A stretch of 64,000 nt of DNA from Acidimicrobiia bacterium (GTDB taxonomy: Bacteria; Actinomycetota; Acidimicrobiia; Acidimicrobiales; Aldehydirespiratoraceae): assembly GCA_022819505.1 (NCBI GenBank), contig JAJEHD010000014.1, forward strand, positions 62,001 to 126,000, in the 5' to 3' direction. The notes under the pieces were generated by a model. That model ran no database searches. It saw only the letters and a program-made list of their open reading frames with translations, and was not told where the DNA came from. This document shows positions 8,406-17,874 of this stretch, piece by piece; within the stretch, counting starts at the first letter, position 1; the number at the start of each line of letters is the position of its first letter. The translations under genes were made by a program, and so were the position numbers.

Positions 8406-9829
8406 GCCACGACCTCCCTAACCGCGGCCCGAAGCTCCGAGGCCACGTCGATGGATGTGTGAGCCCCGCCGCGGACGACGGGCCGTCCTCCCACCACCAG
8501 ATGGCGTACATCGCCGGCGCCCGCCGCGAAGATCGTCGCAGCCAGCGCACAGGAGTCGTCGGTTCCGGCCAGGCGGACCGAGTCGAGGCCGACGGTGGCG
8601 AAGTCGGCCAGGGCTCCCTCCTCCAGAACACCGCCGTCGGCCCAACCGAGGGATCGGTAGCCGCAGGCTGTGGCCATCGACGCCAGCTCCTCCGCTGAGA
8701 ACACGCCCCGGTTATGGGTGGCCGCTCGCTGGTCGAGCTCGACCGCTCGGACCTCCTCGAACAAGTCGACGACGGCGTGGGAGTCCGAGCCCACGCAGAG
8801 CCGGGAGCCGGCCCGGGCGAGGGCTTCGGCCGGGCCCACGCCGTCGGCCAGATCGCGCTCGGTCGTTGGGCAGAGGCAGCATCGAGCCCCGGCCTCGCCG
8901 ATGAGCGTCCGGTCGCGCTCTGTGGTGTGGGTGGCGTGGACCAGCGTCGAGTCAGCGCTTAGGCCGTTGGCCTCCGCGATCACCAGGGTCGGAGTGCGGC
9001 CGTGGACCGCGAGGCACTGCTCGTTCTCGGCCGGCTGCTCGGAAGCGTGGAAGTGCAGCGGGGCGCCCCGCTCCCGGGCCCAGTCGACGGCCACCTTGAT
9101 GGACGGGGGGTCGACGGCCCGCACCGAGTGCACCGCCGCGCCGACTCTCACGGTCGGGCCGGCTGTGGTGGTGGATGTGGTGCCGGGCTGGTCGGATGCC
9201 GTGCCGGCTCTCGTCGCTGGATCGGACACCGCGGCGGCCAGGTCCCCGGCTCGCTCAGCCCATTGCTCGGCGGTGCCGTCGCTGAAGCGGGCCTGCTCGG
9301 GACGCAAGGGCTGGTAGCCGCGGTCGGCTGCGGGGTCGAGCCCGCCGTGAAGGTAGAGCGTGTCCAGCAGCGTCAGGCGTATTCCGGCGTCGCGGGCCGC
9401 GGCCGCCACCGCGAGGCCCATGGCGTTCGGGTCCTCGTAGGCGCCGCCCCCGCGCCGGTGGTGGACGTAGTGGAACTCGCCGACCACACCGATGCCGGCC
9501 AGGGTCATCTCCGCGAACGTTGCCCGGGCCAGCCGGTAGTAGCGGTCGGGATCGAGCCTCGCCGCCACCCGGTACATCAGGTCGCGCCAAGTCCAGAATG
9601 TTCCTCGACCGCTGTGGGTGCGACCCCTGAGCGCCCGGTGAAACGCGTGGCTGTGAGCGTTGGCCAGCGCCGGCAGGGTGAGGCCCTTGAGTGGGACGGC
9701 GTCCTCGGGACGGGCCAGTACGCCCGGCGTGACGGTGGCGATCCGGTCGCCCTCGACCTCGAGCATTACCCCCGCCTCGACGTCGCGACCTCCCAGCCAC
9801 GCCAGCTCGCACCAGTACCGCGCCGTCAT
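8402..9829 (-). CDS. hutF: Formimidoylglutamate deiminase
   Basis: 475 aa, ATG at 9829. It hydrolyses N-formimino-L-glutamate to N-formyl-L-glutamate plus ammonia, the five-step branch of histidine catabolism. Evidence: amidohydrolase fold with [20 protein letters not shown] (metal-binding HxH), [30 protein letters not shown] and CVGSDSH. These match HutF rather than HutI or guanine deaminase. The product would need an N-formylglutamate deformylase. No hutG is visible in this window, and a deformylase of another family lies immediately upstream in the same operon. Confidence 0.93.
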   Translation of the reverse strand: MTARYWCELAWLGGRDVEAGVMLEVEGDRIATVTPGVLARPEDAVPLKGLTLPALANAHSHAFHRALRGRTHSGRGTFWTWRDLMYRVAARLDPDRYYRLARATFAEMTLAGIGVVGEFHYVHHRRGGGAYEDPNAMGLAVAAAARDAGIRLTLLDTLYLHGGLDPAADRGYQPLRPEQARFSDGTAEQWAERAGDLAAAVSDPATRAGTASDQPGTTSTTTAGPTVRVGAAVHSVRAVDPPSIKVAVDWARERGAPLHFHASEQPAENEQCLAVHGRTPTLVIAEANGLSADSTLVHATHTTERDRTLIGEAGARCCLCPTTERDLADGVGPAEALARAGSRLCVGSDSHAVVDLFEEVRAVELDQRAATHNRGVFSAEELASMATACGYRSLGWADGGVLEEGALADFATVGLDSVRLAGTDDSCALAATIFAAGAGDVRHLVVGGRPVVRGGAHTSIDVASELRAAVREVVA

Positions 9830-9860
9830 GGTCGCCCGTCCGCTGCTGGTGACCGGGACG

Positions 9861-10430
9861 TCATGATCCGACTAGCTCCACGAACTTGGAGATGCGCTCG
9901 ATGAAGGCGTCGCGGTGGTGCCGCTCGAACTCCTCCCAGGTGGCCAGCGTGGCCGGGTCGGCCCGGTCGGTGATCAGCACGCCGTCGAGATGGTCGCACT
10001 CGTGCTGCCATGTTCCCGCGGTCAGTCCCCGAGGCTCGACCCGGTGTTCGGCGCCGTGGCGGTCGAGGTAGCGGACCCGCAGGTCGACCCAGCGAACCAC
10101 GTCGCCGCGCAGCGGCACCGAGAGGCACCCCTCATTGATGACCACGGTCTCGTCGCCCACCACCTCGAGCTCGGGGTTGATGGCGACGGTCAGCGGGATG
10201 GGCGGCTTGTAGGGGTAGCGGGGGTTGCCGTTCACCTCGATGACCACGATCCGGGCCGTCTCGCCGATCTGGTTGGCGGCCAGCCCGGCCCCGTCGGCGT
10301 GGCGCATGGTGTCGATCAGGTCGTCGACGATCCGCTGCACCCGGGGGCTGCCGATCTCGGCCGGCGGCACGGCCGCGGCCGGGGTGCGCAACGCCGGGTG
10401 GCCGATCGAGCAGATGTCCCGGACCGTCAC
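9861..10430 (-). CDS. def: Peptide deformylase-family protein inside the hut operon
   Basis: 189 aa, GTG start at 10430. All three deformylase motifs are intact: GAGLAANQIG (Gln54), EGCLS (metal-ligand Cys102) and HECDH (His143, Glu144, His147). It is therefore expected to be an active metal-dependent deformylase. Canonical function is removal of the N-formyl group from nascent proteins. The gene sits between hutU and hutF, 24 and 31 bp from them, with no fmt, rpoZ or priA neighbours. That raises the possibility that it acts on N-formyl-L-glutamate, the product of HutF. The motifs alone cannot decide. A stretch of Arg and Trp residues between motifs 2 and 3 differs from the usual housekeeping enzyme. 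Confidence 0.88.
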   Translation of the reverse strand: MTVRDICSIGHPALRTPAAAVPPAEIGSPRVQRIVDDLIDTMRHADGAGLAANQIGETARIVVIEVNGNPRYPYKPPIPLTVAINPELEVVGDETVVINEGCLSVPLRGDVVRWVDLRVRYLDRHGAEHRVEPRGLTAGTWQHECDHLDGVLITDRADPATLATWEEFERHHRDAFIERISKFVELVGS

Positions 10431-10454
10431 CGACTCACCCTCGCGTCGCCGCCG

Positions 10455-12146
10455 TCAAGACGCGACCGCCGTGTCGGTCGGTATGCGGACGCCGCGCTCG
10501 GCGGCCACCTCCCGGGCCCGGTCGTAGCCGGCGTCGGCGTGGCGCATCACCCCGGTCGCGGGGTCGTTGAGAAGCACTCGCTCCAACTTCTGCGCGGCCA
10601 GCTCGGTGCCGTCGGCCACGCTCACCTGGCCGGCATGGATCGAGCGGCCGATGCCCACGCCGCCGCCGTGGTGGATGCTTACCCACGACGCGCCCGACGA
10701 CGTGTTGACCAGCGCGTTGAGCAGGGGCCAGTCGGCGATGGCGTCGCTGCCGTCGAGCATGTCCTCGGTCTCGCGGTAGGGGGAGGCCACCGAGCCCGAG
10801 TCGAGGTGGTCGCGCCCGATGACTATGGGCGCGGTCAACTCCCCGGACCGGACCATGTCGTTGAACCGCAGCCCCAGCCGGTGGCGCTCCCCGTAGCCCA
10901 GCCAGCAGATCCTGGCCGGCAGGCCCTGGAACGCGACCCGCTCGCCGGCCAGCGTGATCCACCGCTTCAGGCCCTCATCGGCGGGGAACTCCTCGAGCAC
11001 GGCCCGGTCGGTGGCCGCGATGTCGGCCGGGTCGCCCGACAGCGCCACCCAGCGGAACGGTCCCTTGCCTTCGCAGAACAGCGGCCGGATGTAGGCGGGC
11101 AGGAAGCCCGGATAGTCGAAGGCCCGCTCGCAGCCGCCGAGGGCGGCTTCGGCCCTCAGGCTGTTGCCGTAGTCGAAGACCTCGGCACCGGCGTCGGCGA
11201 AGCCCACCATGGCCTCTACGTGGGTGGCCATAGCCGTCCGGGCCCGGCGGATGAGCTCGTCGGGCTGGCTGTGGCCCATCTCGTCGGCGGCCTCCGGTGT
11301 CAGGTCGTTGGGGACGTAGGTCAGCGGATCGTGCGCCGAGGTCTGGTCGGTGACGATGTCGGCGGCCACGCCGTTGGCCAGAAGGCGGGGCACGACGTCG
11401 GCTGCATTGCCGACCAGCCCAACAGAAAGGGGGCGGCGGGCCCTCTGGGCCTCATCGCAACGTCTGAGTGCATCGGCGTAGTCGTCGGCGACCACGTCGA
11501 GATACCGGGTCTCCACCCTTCGGCCGGCCCGTTCCGCGTCAACTTCGATGCACAGCGCCACCCCCTCGTTCATGGTGATGGCCAGCGGCTGGGCGCCGCC
11601 CATCCCGCCCAGCCCGGCGGTGACGGTCAGGGTCCCCGCCAGCGATCCGCCGAACCGCTTGCGGGCGATGGCCGCGAAACACTCGTAGGTGCCCTGGAGG
11701 ATCCCCTGCGTGCCGATGTAGATCCACGACCCGGCCGTCATCTGACCGAACATGGTCAGGCCGAGGTGCTCCAGCCGGCGGAACTCGTCCCACGTCCCCC
11801 ACTCCGGAACCAGGTTGGAGTTGGCGATGAGAACCCTGGGCGCCCATTCGTGGGTGCGGACCACGCCGACCGGCTTGCCCGACTGCACCAGCAGAGTCTC
11901 GTCGCCGGCCAGATCGGTCAAGGACCGGGTCATGGCGTGGTATGCGTCCCACGACCGCGCCGCCCGGCCGGTGCCCCCGTAGACGACCAGATCGTCGGGG
12001 CGCTCGGCCACCTCGGGGTCGAGGTTGTTCTGAAGCATCCGGAAGGCGGCCTCCTGGGGCCAGCCCCGGCAGGTCATCGCGGTGCCCCTGGGGGCGCGCA
12101 CCCCGCCCGGAGGAGGGGTGCCGACGTTCTGTGCGGTGGAGGGCAT
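10455..12146 (-). CDS. hutU: Urocanate hydratase
   Basis: 563 aa from the ATG at 12146, preceded by GAGG. An upstream in-frame extension would cross the promoter region. Converts urocanate to imidazolonepropionate with tightly bound NAD+. Family stretches include [55 protein letters not shown] and, near the end, [14 protein letters not shown]. It is the first gene of the leftward operon hutU-def-hutF-hutI-FAD oxidoreductase. The divergent promoter with iclR lies just upstream. Confidence 0.96.
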   Translation of the reverse strand: MPSTAQNVGTPPPGGVRAPRGTAMTCRGWPQEAAFRMLQNNLDPEVAERPDDLVVYGGTGRAARSWDAYHAMTRSLTDLAGDETLLVQSGKPVGVVRTHEWAPRVLIANSNLVPEWGTWDEFRRLEHLGLTMFGQMTAGSWIYIGTQGILQGTYECFAAIARKRFGGSLAGTLTVTAGLGGMGGAQPLAITMNEGVALCIEVDAERAGRRVETRYLDVVADDYADALRRCDEAQRARRPLSVGLVGNAADVVPRLLANGVAADIVTDQTSAHDPLTYVPNDLTPEAADEMGHSQPDELIRRARTAMATHVEAMVGFADAGAEVFDYGNSLRAEAALGGCERAFDYPGFLPAYIRPLFCEGKGPFRWVALSGDPADIAATDRAVLEEFPADEGLKRWITLAGERVAFQGLPARICWLGYGERHRLGLRFNDMVRSGELTAPIVIGRDHLDSGSVASPYRETEDMLDGSDAIADWPLLNALVNTSSGASWVSIHHGGGVGIGRSIHAGQVSVADGTELAAQKLERVLLNDPATGVMRHADAGYDRAREVAAERGVRIPTDTAVAS

Positions 12147-12177
12147 TGCGGACCTCGTCTGGGAGCTTCGCGGCTGG

Positions 12178-12211
12178 TTGCATCGTAACGTCCGGTGACA
12201 TATTCTGTCAA
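12178..12211. promoter_or_regulatory. Overlapping divergent hut promoters with shared palindromic operator
   Basis: Rightward: TTGCAT (12178-12183), 17 bp, TATTCT (12201-12206), which places the transcript start at about the iclR ATG (12213), so that mRNA is probably leaderless. Leftward: TTGACA (12211-12206), 18 bp, TACGAT (12187-12182), serving hutU. The dyad TGACA-N5-TGTCA (12196-12210) covers the leftward -35 and the rightward -10, so one bound regulator could block both. The sequence features are direct; control by the adjacent IclR protein is inferred. Confidence 0.6.
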
Positions 12212-12212
12212 T

Positions 12213-12950
12213 ATGCAACAAGAGATTTCAGATATTGAAAATTCAGCCAAGGGCGAGGGCACCGCCTCCCAACTCCACCGGTCACGCTCTGCTGAACGGG
12301 TGCTGGTTCTGCTCGACACTGTGATCACCGAAGGCCCGCTCAGCCTGACGGTGGCCGCCACCCGAACGGACATGCCGGTCAGCACCGCGCTGCGCCACCT
12401 GCGGGTGCTGACCGACCGCGGCTACCTGGTCAAGGACAATTCCGGGACGTACTCCGTCGGACCTTCGTTCGTGCGGACCGCCCTGGCGTCGTTGCAGTCC
12501 GGTCCCTACGCCCGGCTCACCGCGGCAGCCCAGCCCGAACTCGAGCGACTGGTCGAGGCCACCGAGGAGTCCGCCTATCTGGCCGTGCGCGACGGAACCG
12601 AGGCGGTCTACATCGCCACAGTCGAGGGACGGCGGGCCATCCGCCATGTCGGCTGGGTGGGCCGGACCGTTCCCGTCGACGGCACCGCGGTGGGCGAAGC
12701 GCTGTTCGCCACTCCGCCGGCGCCGGGCGCCCGACCAGCGGCCATCTTCAACACCGGCTCCATCGAGCCCGACGTCACCGCGGTCTGCGCACCGGTCCAC
12801 GGCACGGAAGGACCGGTGGCGGCCCTCTCGGTGCTGGGACCCGCGGACCGGCTCAAGGGCACCCGGCTCCAGACCGCGGCTTCAGCCGTGGTGGAGGCGG
12901 CCTGGGCAACGTCGACGGCACTCTCGTCACCAGAGGCAGCCCTGGCGTGA
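12213..12950 (+). CDS. IclR-family transcriptional regulator of histidine degradation
   Basis: 245 aa from the ATG at 12213. The N-terminal winged helix-turn-helix (about 25-90: [20 protein letters not shown], then [18 protein letters not shown]) is followed by the IclR effector-binding domain, with [19 protein letters not shown] and [13 protein letters not shown]. It is translationally coupled to hutH by a GTGA overlap and divergent from hutU, so it is the natural candidate for control of both hut arms. Urocanate is the usual inducer of hut systems, but the effector here is not known. The region before the gene is AT-rich compared with its surroundings. Confidence 0.88.
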   Translation: MQQEISDIENSAKGEGTASQLHRSRSAERVLVLLDTVITEGPLSLTVAATRTDMPVSTALRHLRVLTDRGYLVKDNSGTYSVGPSFVRTALASLQSGPYARLTAAAQPELERLVEATEESAYLAVRDGTEAVYIATVEGRRAIRHVGWVGRTVPVDGTAVGEALFATPPAPGARPAAIFNTGSIEPDVTAVCAPVHGTEGPVAALSVLGPADRLKGTRLQTAASAVVEAAWATSTALSSPEAALA

Positions 12951-14485
12951 CTGTCGAGCTCGACGGCCCGGGCGTCACCGTCTCCGACGTCGTTGCGGTC
13001 GCCCGCCACGGCGAGCCGGTCCGGCTCACCGATGCCGCCGTGGCCCGCATGGCCGCGGCTCGCAGCGTCGTCGAGGAACTGGCCGAGGGGGAGCCCGCCT
13101 ACGGGATCTCCACCGGCTTCGGGGCCCTGGCCAACACGATCGTCCCCGCCGACCGCCGGGCTGTGCTCCAGCAGTCCCTGATCAGGTCCCATGCGGCCGG
13201 CATGGGGCCTCCGGTGGAGGCCGAGGTGGTCAGGGCCATGATGTTCCTGCGAGCCCGCACGCTCGCCCTCGGGGCGTCGGGGGCCCGGCCGCGGGTGGCC
13301 GAGGGGCTGGTGCGCCTGATCAACGCCGGAGTCGTGCCCGTCGTGCCCGAGCACGGCTCCCTGGGGGCCAGCGGAGATCTCGCGCCCCTGGCCCATGCTG
13401 CGCTCGCGCTGATCGGCGAGGGCGAGGTGCTGGCCGGCGGCGGGGGAACGACCGCCGCGGCCGCGGCTCTGGCCCAAGCGGGCATCGAGCCCCTGGAACC
13501 CCTGGAACTGGCGGCCAAGGAGGGCTTGGCCCTAACCAACGGCACCGACGGGATCCTGGGGATGCTGTGCCTCGCGGTCCACGACGCCGTGCGGCTCCTG
13601 ACCGTCGCCGACATCGTGGCCGCCTGCAGCGTCGAGGCGCTGCTGGCCACCGACCGGGCCTTCGCCGCCGACCTGCTGGCGCTGCGGCCCCATCCCGGCC
13701 AGCAGGCCAGCGGGGCCAACCTGAGGGCCGTGCTGGCCGGCTCGCCCATCGTCGTCAGCCACCGCAACGACGACGACCGGGTGCAGGACGCCTACTCGAT
13801 CCGGTGCACCCCTCAAGTGCACGGCGCGGCCCGCGACACGCTGCACTTCGTGGCCGGGGTGGCCGAACGGGAGCTGGCCTCGGCCATCGACAATCCGATG
13901 GTGCTGCCCGACCGCCGGGTCGAGTCGTGCGGGAACTTCCACGGCGCGCCCGTCGCGCTGGCGGCCGACTACTTGGCCATCGCCGCCGCCGAGGTCGGCG
14001 CCATAGCCGAGCGCCGCCTCGACCGGCTGCTCGATCCCGGTCGCTCGCACGGCCTGCCCCCGTTCCTGGCCCACGATCCCGGCGTCGACAGCGGCTTGAT
14101 GATCGGCCAGTACACCGCGGCCGCCCTCTGCGCCGAGAACCGCCGCCTGGCCGCCCCGGCCGCGGTGGACTCGCTGCCGACCTCGGCCATGCAGGAGGAC
14201 CACGTGTCGATGGGCTGGGGCGCGGCCCGCAAGCTGCGCCGGGTGGTCGACAACCTGCGCCGCATCCTGGCCGTCGAGTGGGTTGCGGCCGCACGGGGCA
14301 TCGAGCTGCGGGCCCCGCTGCAGCCCGCGGCGGGCACAGCGGCGGCTGTGGGGGCGTTGCGGACACGGGTCCCCGGCCCCGGCCCGGACCGCTGGCTCTC
14401 TCCCGAACTCGCCGCGGCCGAGCAGATACTGACCAGCGATGCTCTGACGGCCGCCGTGGAAGTCGTCACCGGCCGCCTGGCCTGA
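12947..14485 (+). CDS. hutH: Histidine ammonia-lyase
   Basis: 512 aa, GTG start overlapping the iclR stop. Deaminates L-histidine to trans-urocanate, the first step of the pathway. The ASG triplet at 141-143 (GSLGASGDLAPL) forms the MIO prosthetic group. The N-terminal YGISTGFGALA loop and the central LTNGTDGILGM are typical of the family, as are QDAYSIRCTPQVHGA and NPMVLPD. With hutU, hutI and hutF in the divergent operon, the window encodes histidine to N-formylglutamate completely. Confidence 0.96.
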   Translation: MTVELDGPGVTVSDVVAVARHGEPVRLTDAAVARMAAARSVVEELAEGEPAYGISTGFGALANTIVPADRRAVLQQSLIRSHAAGMGPPVEAEVVRAMMFLRARTLALGASGARPRVAEGLVRLINAGVVPVVPEHGSLGASGDLAPLAHAALALIGEGEVLAGGGGTTAAAAALAQAGIEPLEPLELAAKEGLALTNGTDGILGMLCLAVHDAVRLLTVADIVAACSVEALLATDRAFAADLLALRPHPGQQASGANLRAVLAGSPIVVSHRNDDDRVQDAYSIRCTPQVHGAARDTLHFVAGVAERELASAIDNPMVLPDRRVESCGNFHGAPVALAADYLAIAAAEVGAIAERRLDRLLDPGRSHGLPPFLAHDPGVDSGLMIGQYTAAALCAENRRLAAPAAVDSLPTSAMQEDHVSMGWGAARKLRRVVDNLRRILAVEWVAAARGIELRAPLQPAAGTAAAVGALRTRVPGPGPDRWLSPELAAAEQILTSDALTAAVEVVTGRLA

Positions 14486-14498
14486 CTTGCTGCTGCGG

Positions 14499-14583
<85 letters not shown>

Positions 14584-14653
14584 GTGGGGCCACGAGGCTA
14601 CCGCCCTGCCAGCTGAATCACCCGGTCGGCGGGGCCGCCACTAGCATCCGCGC

Positions 14654-15439
14654 GTGCTCCTCGACTTCGGCGCGGCCACCGACGTGGGACTGCTGCGTGG
14701 CGAGAACCAGGACCGGAATTTCGCCGACGGCACCCTCTTTGCGGTGGCCGACGGACTCGGCGGGCACTCGGGAGGGGGCACCGCAGCCGCGATAGCCACT
14801 GAAGTGCTGGGCCGTCACGGCCGCCTCGAGTCGCTCGGGCAACTCGTCGCCCTCATGGGCTCGGCCAACACGGCAATATTCGAGGCCGCCATCGACAATC
14901 CGCGTCTGGCCGGGATGTCGACCACGCTGTGCGCGCTGGCGGCCATCGGCACCGCCTCCGAACCGGATCGGCTGGCCGCCACCAACGTGGGCGACTCCCG
15001 CCTGTACGCGCTCACGGATGGACGCTTCAGCCAGGTCACCGTTGACCACACCATCACCGAGAACCTGGTCCGCGACGGGTTGATCACGCCCGCAGAGGCG
15101 GCCACTCACACCGACCGCCACACGCTGACCCGGGCCGTCGGGTTCGAGCGGCGGGTCCACGTCGACGGCTGGGAACTCGCCGCGGTCGAGGGCACCCGCT
15201 TCCTGATCTGCAGCGACGGGCTGACCAACGAGGTGCCCGATCCTGACATAGCCGAGATCCTGCGGTCTGTCGCCGACCCTGGAGCGGCCGCTCGCAGCCT
15301 CGTGGAGCAGGCGGTGCGCCCCGGCCGCGGCCGTGACAACGTCACCGTCGTGGTGGTCGACGTCACCGGCGGCGCCCCGCCCGGCACCCGCGGTCCTGAC
15401 CAGCTGGTGCTCGCGACCACCCCTGCCGTTGCCGCCTGA
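14654..15439 (+). CDS. PP2C-type Ser/Thr protein phosphatase
   Basis: 261 aa from GTG at 14654. Metal-dependent phosphatase with the PPM motifs GLLRGENQDR, ADGLGGHSGGG, NVGDSRLYAL, CSDGLTNEV and GRDNVTVVVVDV, all with the conserved Asp residues. It has no membrane segment, so it is a cytosolic PP2C catalytic domain only, shorter than mycobacterial PstP. It lies about 230 bp upstream of a PASTA-domain kinase in the same orientation, the classical phosphatase-kinase pairing that controls cell-wall growth and division. Dephosphorylation of that kinase and its targets is the likely role. Confidence 0.9.
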   Translation: MLLDFGAATDVGLLRGENQDRNFADGTLFAVADGLGGHSGGGTAAAIATEVLGRHGRLESLGQLVALMGSANTAIFEAAIDNPRLAGMSTTLCALAAIGTASEPDRLAATNVGDSRLYALTDGRFSQVTVDHTITENLVRDGLITPAEAATHTDRHTLTRAVGFERRVHVDGWELAAVEGTRFLICSDGLTNEVPDPDIAEILRSVADPGAAARSLVEQAVRPGRGRDNVTVVVVDVTGGAPPGTRGPDQLVLATTPAVAA

Positions 15440-15491
15440 TCGGGCCGCCATAGGCGGCGAGGAAGACCGCCGAACAGGGGACCGCGGCCAA

Positions 15492-15586
15492 GAGGCCGAG
15501 CGGGTCGCGGGTGAATCCGGCACATACGGGCGAGGCCGTGGCCCGAGCGGCCCGTGAGCGCAGCGAACAAGAGCGGGAATGACACC
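15492..15586 (+). repeat. Dispersed repeat, copy A
   Basis: Shares 56 identical nucleotides (15523-15578) with copy B at 45704-45797 on the other strand, and weaker similarity on both flanks. It also shares 40 of 41 nt with copy C at 49651-49691. It is intergenic, between the PP2C gene and the kinase promoter. Confidence 0.85.
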
Positions 15587-15658
15587 GCCGCGGCGCGACG
15601 GGCTGTCATCCATCAACACATGTTCTGAAGCGTCAATTTTCGGCCCATAGGCCGCCGG

Positions 15659-15664
15659 TACAAT
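15659..15664 (+). promoter_or_regulatory. -10 element of the PASTA kinase gene
   Basis: TACAAT at 15659-15664 ends 8 nt before the GTG start codon (15673), so the transcript probably starts at or within a few bases of the start codon (leaderless). No convincing -35 is seen. Confidence 0.45.
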
Positions 15665-15672
15665 GGTCGGCG

Positions 15673-17865
15673 GTGTCCGACCAGGGTCTGACCGTTTTCA
15701 ACGGCCGCTACGAACTCCTGCGCCGTATCGCGCGGGGAGGGATGGCGGATGTCTACCTGGCCCGAGACGCCTCGCTCGACCGGCAAGTAGCGGTGAAGGT
15801 CCTGTTCCCGGAGTTCGCCAACGACCCGAGCTTCGTTGAGCGGTTCCGCCGCGAGGCCAAGGCCGCGGCCAACCTCAACCACCCCAACATCGTCGGCATC
15901 TACGACTGGGGACAGGAGCAGGGCACCTATTACATCGTCATGGAGTACGTCGTGGGCCGCAGCATGGCCGACGTGCTGCGGTCGACCGGGCCCCTGAGCC
16001 CCGACCGTGCCGCGGAGATCGCGTCGGACGTCGCCGAGGCCCTCAGCAGCGCCCACAGTGCCGGGCTGGTGCACCGCGACATCAAGCTCGGCAACATCAT
16101 CGTCAGCGACGACGGCCAGGTGAAAGTGGCCGACTTTGGTATAGCCACCGCGCTGGCGCAGAGGGCGGGCGACAATCTCACCCACATCGGCTCGGTCATG
16201 GGCACGGCCACCTACTTCTCGCCCGAGCAGGCCCGGGGCAAGGCCCTCGACGGGCGCTCCGACCTGTACTCGCTGGGGGTCGTGCTCTACGAGATGATCG
16301 TGGGCAAGCCGCCGTTCACCGCCGACACGTCGACTGCGGTGGCCGTGAAGCACGTTCAGGAGCGGCCGCTCCCTCCGTCGATGCTGGGCGTGACCGTCGC
16401 GCAGTCGCTGGAGGCCATCATCCTCAAGCTGCTGGCCAAGAACCCGGCCAACCGCTACCCCAGGGCCGACGACCTGCGAGCCGACCTGCTGCGCTACCTG
16501 GACGGGGCCCACCGGATCCCCGATCGGGTCGTCCAGTCACCCCCGGCGCCCACGACGGAGCGTCCCGTCACCAGGGCGCGGCCACCGATGACGGGCAGCC
16601 ACCCCCGCACCCAGTCCAGGACCGGGCCGGTTCGGGTACCGACCGCATCGCAGCCGCCCGTTGGCACCGCTGGCGGCTCGGGCTTCCAACCGCCGGTGAC
16701 GCCCGGACCCCCGTCCGGCGGCGGACCACCTCCCGGCGGCGGACCCCCGCCCCAGTACGTGCCGCCGGCCTACTACTACGAGGAGGTCCACCGTTCCGAC
16801 GGCTGGAAGCGCACCCTGCTGATGGTGCTCGGCCTCGTCGTCCTGCTTGGCGCGCTCGGGTTCCTGGCCGTCACCTTCTACGACTCCCTGGGACTCGACG
16901 ACGAGACCCCGCCGACCGGCACCACGCCCAGCGAGGACGCGGCCCTGGTGGAAGTGCCCGATGTGATCGGGCTCAGCTACGGGGAGGCCGACGCCCAGTT
17001 GCGGGCCCTCGGGTTGGAGCCGGAGCCGAGCTACCAGGTCAACATCGAGGTGCCCGAGAACACGGTCTTCGCGCAGAGCCCGCCCGCCGGACAGCGGATC
17101 GCCGAGGAAGAAATCGTGGCCTTGACGGTCAGCCAGGGTGAGATTCCCAGGGTCCCGTCGATTCGGGGCCGTAACCGGGTCGATGCCGAGGAGATACTCA
17201 GGAACGCCGGCTTCGGTGTCATCGTGATCGAAGGCCCGAGCCAGGCCGAGGCAGGCACCGTGGTCTTCCAGGAGCCGGCGGCCGGCACCGAGATCACCGA
17301 GGGCGACCTGGTGGTGACCATTACCGTCTCCACCGGCCCGGGCCAGATCTTCGTGCCCGACGTACGGGAACAGTCGCCCTTCGATGCGATCCAGACGCTG
17401 ATCGGTCAGGGGTTCCGGGTCGCCGAGCGGCGGGAGCCGTCAACCGAAGTCCCGGAGGGGGAGATCATCGACACCGACCCGCCGCACGGCTTCCCGGTGT
17501 CGGCCGGGCTGGAGGTGTTCATCATCATCTCCGACGGGCCTCCGCTGGTGACCATCCCCGACGTGCAGGGCCTGCTGTTCGACACCGGCCGGCTGGCTAT
17601 AGAGCGTGAGGGCCTGGTGATCGGAACGGTCACGTTCGAGCCGGTTGAGCCGGGATCCACCGATGTGGGCCGCATCCTGGCCCAGACGCCGCCGCCCGAC
17701 CTCGAGGTGGCGACCGAGACAGCGGTGGACGTCGTGGTGGGAGAGTTGTCCGAGTTCGAGTCGGACCAGTCCGGCGTCGACCCGTCCGAGGGTGAGGGCG
17801 GCGAGACCGAGGGCCAGGATCAGTCCGGCGCGGCCGACACCGAGGAGTCCACCGCCAGCAGCTAG
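15673..17865 (+). CDS. pknB: PknB-like Ser/Thr protein kinase with four PASTA domains
   Basis: 730 aa, GTG start. N-terminal kinase domain (about 12-275) with glycine loop IARGGMADVYLA, ATP-anchoring Lys42, catalytic HRDIKLGN (Asp136) and DFGIA (Asp154). A Pro-rich linker follows, then one membrane helix (about 377-400, MLVLGLVVLLGALGFLAV-like) and four extracellular PASTA repeats beginning near VEVPDVIGLS, IPRVPSIRGR, IFVPDVREQS and VTIPDVQGLL. The C-terminal tail is acidic. PASTA domains in this family sense peptidoglycan fragments or lipid II. The tail-to-tail neighbour trpG and the upstream PP2C reproduce part of the actinobacterial pknB neighbourhood, but pbpA, rodA and FHA genes are absent here. 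Confidence 0.94.
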   Translation: MSDQGLTVFNGRYELLRRIARGGMADVYLARDASLDRQVAVKVLFPEFANDPSFVERFRREAKAAANLNHPNIVGIYDWGQEQGTYYIVMEYVVGRSMADVLRSTGPLSPDRAAEIASDVAEALSSAHSAGLVHRDIKLGNIIVSDDGQVKVADFGIATALAQRAGDNLTHIGSVMGTATYFSPEQARGKALDGRSDLYSLGVVLYEMIVGKPPFTADTSTAVAVKHVQERPLPPSMLGVTVAQSLEAIILKLLAKNPANRYPRADDLRADLLRYLDGAHRIPDRVVQSPPAPTTERPVTRARPPMTGSHPRTQSRTGPVRVPTASQPPVGTAGGSGFQPPVTPGPPSGGGPPPGGGPPPQYVPPAYYYEEVHRSDGWKRTLLMVLGLVVLLGALGFLAVTFYDSLGLDDETPPTGTTPSEDAALVEVPDVIGLSYGEADAQLRALGLEPEPSYQVNIEVPENTVFAQSPPAGQRIAEEEIVALTVSQGEIPRVPSIRGRNRVDAEEILRNAGFGVIVIEGPSQAEAGTVVFQEPAAGTEITEGDLVVTITVSTGPGQIFVPDVREQSPFDAIQTLIGQGFRVAERREPSTEVPEGEIIDTDPPHGFPVSAGLEVFIIISDGPPLVTIPDVQGLLFDTGRLAIEREGLVIGTVTFEPVEPGSTDVGRILAQTPPPDLEVATETAVDVVVGELSEFESDQSGVDPSEGEGGETEGQDQSGAADTEESTASS

Positions 17866-17874
17866 AGGCCCCGC

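Noticed and set aside
6588..8462. A 624-codon open frame on the plus strand opposite the FAD gene and hutI
   Set aside because: Same reason: antisense to recognised coding sequence, low-complexity composition.
9915..12188. A 757-codon open frame on the plus strand opposite def and hutU
   Set aside because: It is the antisense of well-recognised hut genes, with no ribosome-binding site and no recognisable domain. Long antisense frames are expected at this GC content.
12195..12212. Alternative GTG start of iclR 18 bp upstream
   Set aside because: It lies within the -10 and the palindrome; the predicted transcript starts at 12213.
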